NCBI RefSeq assembly: GCF_027596085.1
Contig: NC_072467.1
Span: 13,943,976-14,007,975 of the forward strand
DNA from: Anoplopoma fimbria
Lineage: Eukaryota > Chordata > Actinopteri > Perciformes > Anoplopomatidae
DNA: 64,000 bases
Direction of reading: 5' to 3'
The notes under the pieces were generated by a model that searched no databases, was not told the origin of the DNA, and saw nothing but the letters and a program-made list of their open reading frames with translations. The translations under genes were made by a program, and so were the position numbers. Below, one piece after another: positions 62,703 to 64,000 of this stretch. The first letter of the stretch is position 1; each line of letters opens with the position of its first letter.

Positions 62703-64000
62703 AAATCAAATAATTTCATCCGGACACTTATGCTAACGCTAATTTTAAGAAATTCCCTTAAGGAATTTTAATTTTGCGTTCCCAAGGAAGGACAAGACAG
62801 CTGGAAAAACATAATGCAAAATAATAAAACCCTTGAAACATAAAATGTTTGTAGACAGTATCTTAAAGGCCACTTGTGAAGCTGCAGACTTCTAGTGTGA
62901 TGGGATTTGGGCACTACGGAACCCTTGGTCACTGTCTGGTTTATTAAGGACAGATATGTGAAATGGGCACTATCTCCATGCACAAACTGCATGGCAGTAT
63001 TACAGTTTACAGGGATACATCAACATTACATCCACATATTCTTGGTCTCAACACATCATCATTTCTGCTGAACTTGTGCAAAGACTCCAGCTCCTACTTG
63101 CGCCACTGTCCACCTCCTCTTAGCTTGTATATCTACTTCCCATCCGTCTCTGTCAAAACTGATGGTATTTTGGCTGAAATAGCCCAGCATCCTCCAGTAT
63201 ACCCAGCGGAGCATGCCAAGAGCACCGGGAGTACTGGCCTTTCTCCGCCTGGCTCCATCCCAGGCATACCAGCCCCTGATCAGCCACTGGTGAACATGAA
63301 ACTCCCTGGTGGTGTGAGGGAATCGGATGCTCTGACACAAATTTATAGCCCTCAGGGTCTTCTGTATCATTTTCATGCAGAAGCCAGCTGTTAATTGTCG
63401 TAACACAATTAGAAGACTCTGGGATTCCGGATTTCAAAGCCGCCTGGTACTTCGGATAATTTGTCAGAATTGGCAGCTGTGAACTCCTGTGATGTAAGTG
63501 GAGCAACGAGGCAGGAGATATGCTATTTCCCCGAAGAGTGAGAGGCAGTTAGACATGTCTGTCACAGTGATTTATCCAATTATAGCTACGATATGGCGAC
63601 CGTTAGATATGCCGGTTGGCTGCAGTGCACACTTTTAAAGCAGTAAAAGTCAGTCAGTCAGCTGTACAACTAAATCTGTCCATCTTTTCTTAACTGTCAA
63701 CAGCACTTAATCCCCCAGTCCCTTCTGTTAGACTGCTAGGCACCGCAGAACTTCTTACCATCCTCTTTTAAACTGTTACAGGTTTGAGCCACCCTAGATT
63801 ACCAAGGAGGTTTTTTACTTTGACAGATTTTGATTCATGAGTAGTTTGCTAAAATATTTAATTTCACTTGTACTGACTCATGATATACTACCCTTAGACT
63901 TTTTTTATACTTTTGATATACCTGCTGGTTCCCCAGTAACCTTTTCATTTATTGTTATTATATATATTTTTTTATTTCCTTATTATTTGCATCACAGGGC
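62703..64000. other. Right edge: agbl1 intron, overlapping open frames of unknown meaning
   Basis: Frames of 143 codons (plus, 62963-63394) and 115-117 codons (minus, 63059-63506) overlap. Neither has a motif I recognise, nor splice sites in agreement with agbl1. The stretch may be an unrecognised repeat. Confidence 0.35.

Overview
The window looks like teleost fish genomic DNA: intron-rich, AT-rich and full of repeats typical of ray-finned fishes. These include an L2-clade LINE with an SGNH-esterase reading frame, a Tc1-like transposon, tRNA-headed SINEs with an L2-type tail, several short terminal-inverted-repeat elements and long (CA)n/(GT)n tracts. There is one assembly gap of 100 Ns. I see no operons, CRISPR arrays, rRNA genes or stand-alone tRNA genes. 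The only tRNA-like sequences are SINE heads.

Left end (about 1.0-5.4 kb, minus strand): a DYRK-family protein kinase, closest to DYRK4 by my recollection of the family, spread over eight clear exons plus one candidate last exon. Most exon junctions agree in phase and most kinase motifs are present. However, exon 3 has lost frame just before the catalytic loop, the exon 7/8 junction has lost frame, and the activation-loop YxY tyrosines that define DYRKs are absent. I read it as a decaying or strongly diverged kinase gene. Between 7 and 9 kb there are exon-like fragments I cannot assign.

Middle (9-34 kb): mostly transposable elements. A 5'-truncated L2 tail (9.8-10.6 kb) sits inside an AT-rich minisatellite. 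A nearly full-length but broken L2 copy (about 17.5-24.0 kb) carries a SINE and a 1.6-kb Tc1-like element nested in its 3' tail. The uninterrupted copy at 10 kb serves as the empty site for both insertions. Two TTAA-flanked 545-bp MITEs (29.8 and 42.9 kb), a 664-bp element with 37-bp inverted ends (28.0 kb) and several copies of a 'cggaagtgtcttaaa' repeat family fill much of the rest.

Right half (34.8 kb to the end, plus strand): the 5' part of agbl1 (cytosolic carboxypeptidase 4). Five exons encode 164 residues of its N-terminal helical-repeat region. A TATA-bearing upstream exon at 34.8 kb joins in phase and could add an N-terminal extension. The metallocarboxypeptidase domain lies beyond the right edge. 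The long introns hold LINE fragments, an L2 fragment and a SINE that share a 3' tail, a perfect 39-bp-arm palindrome, minisatellites and repeat-borne oestrogen-response-element palindromes.

I found no convincing new multi-gene system. The strongest leads are the kinase without its activation-loop tyrosines, the possible agbl1 N-terminal extension, the perfect palindrome and the dated nest of transposons.
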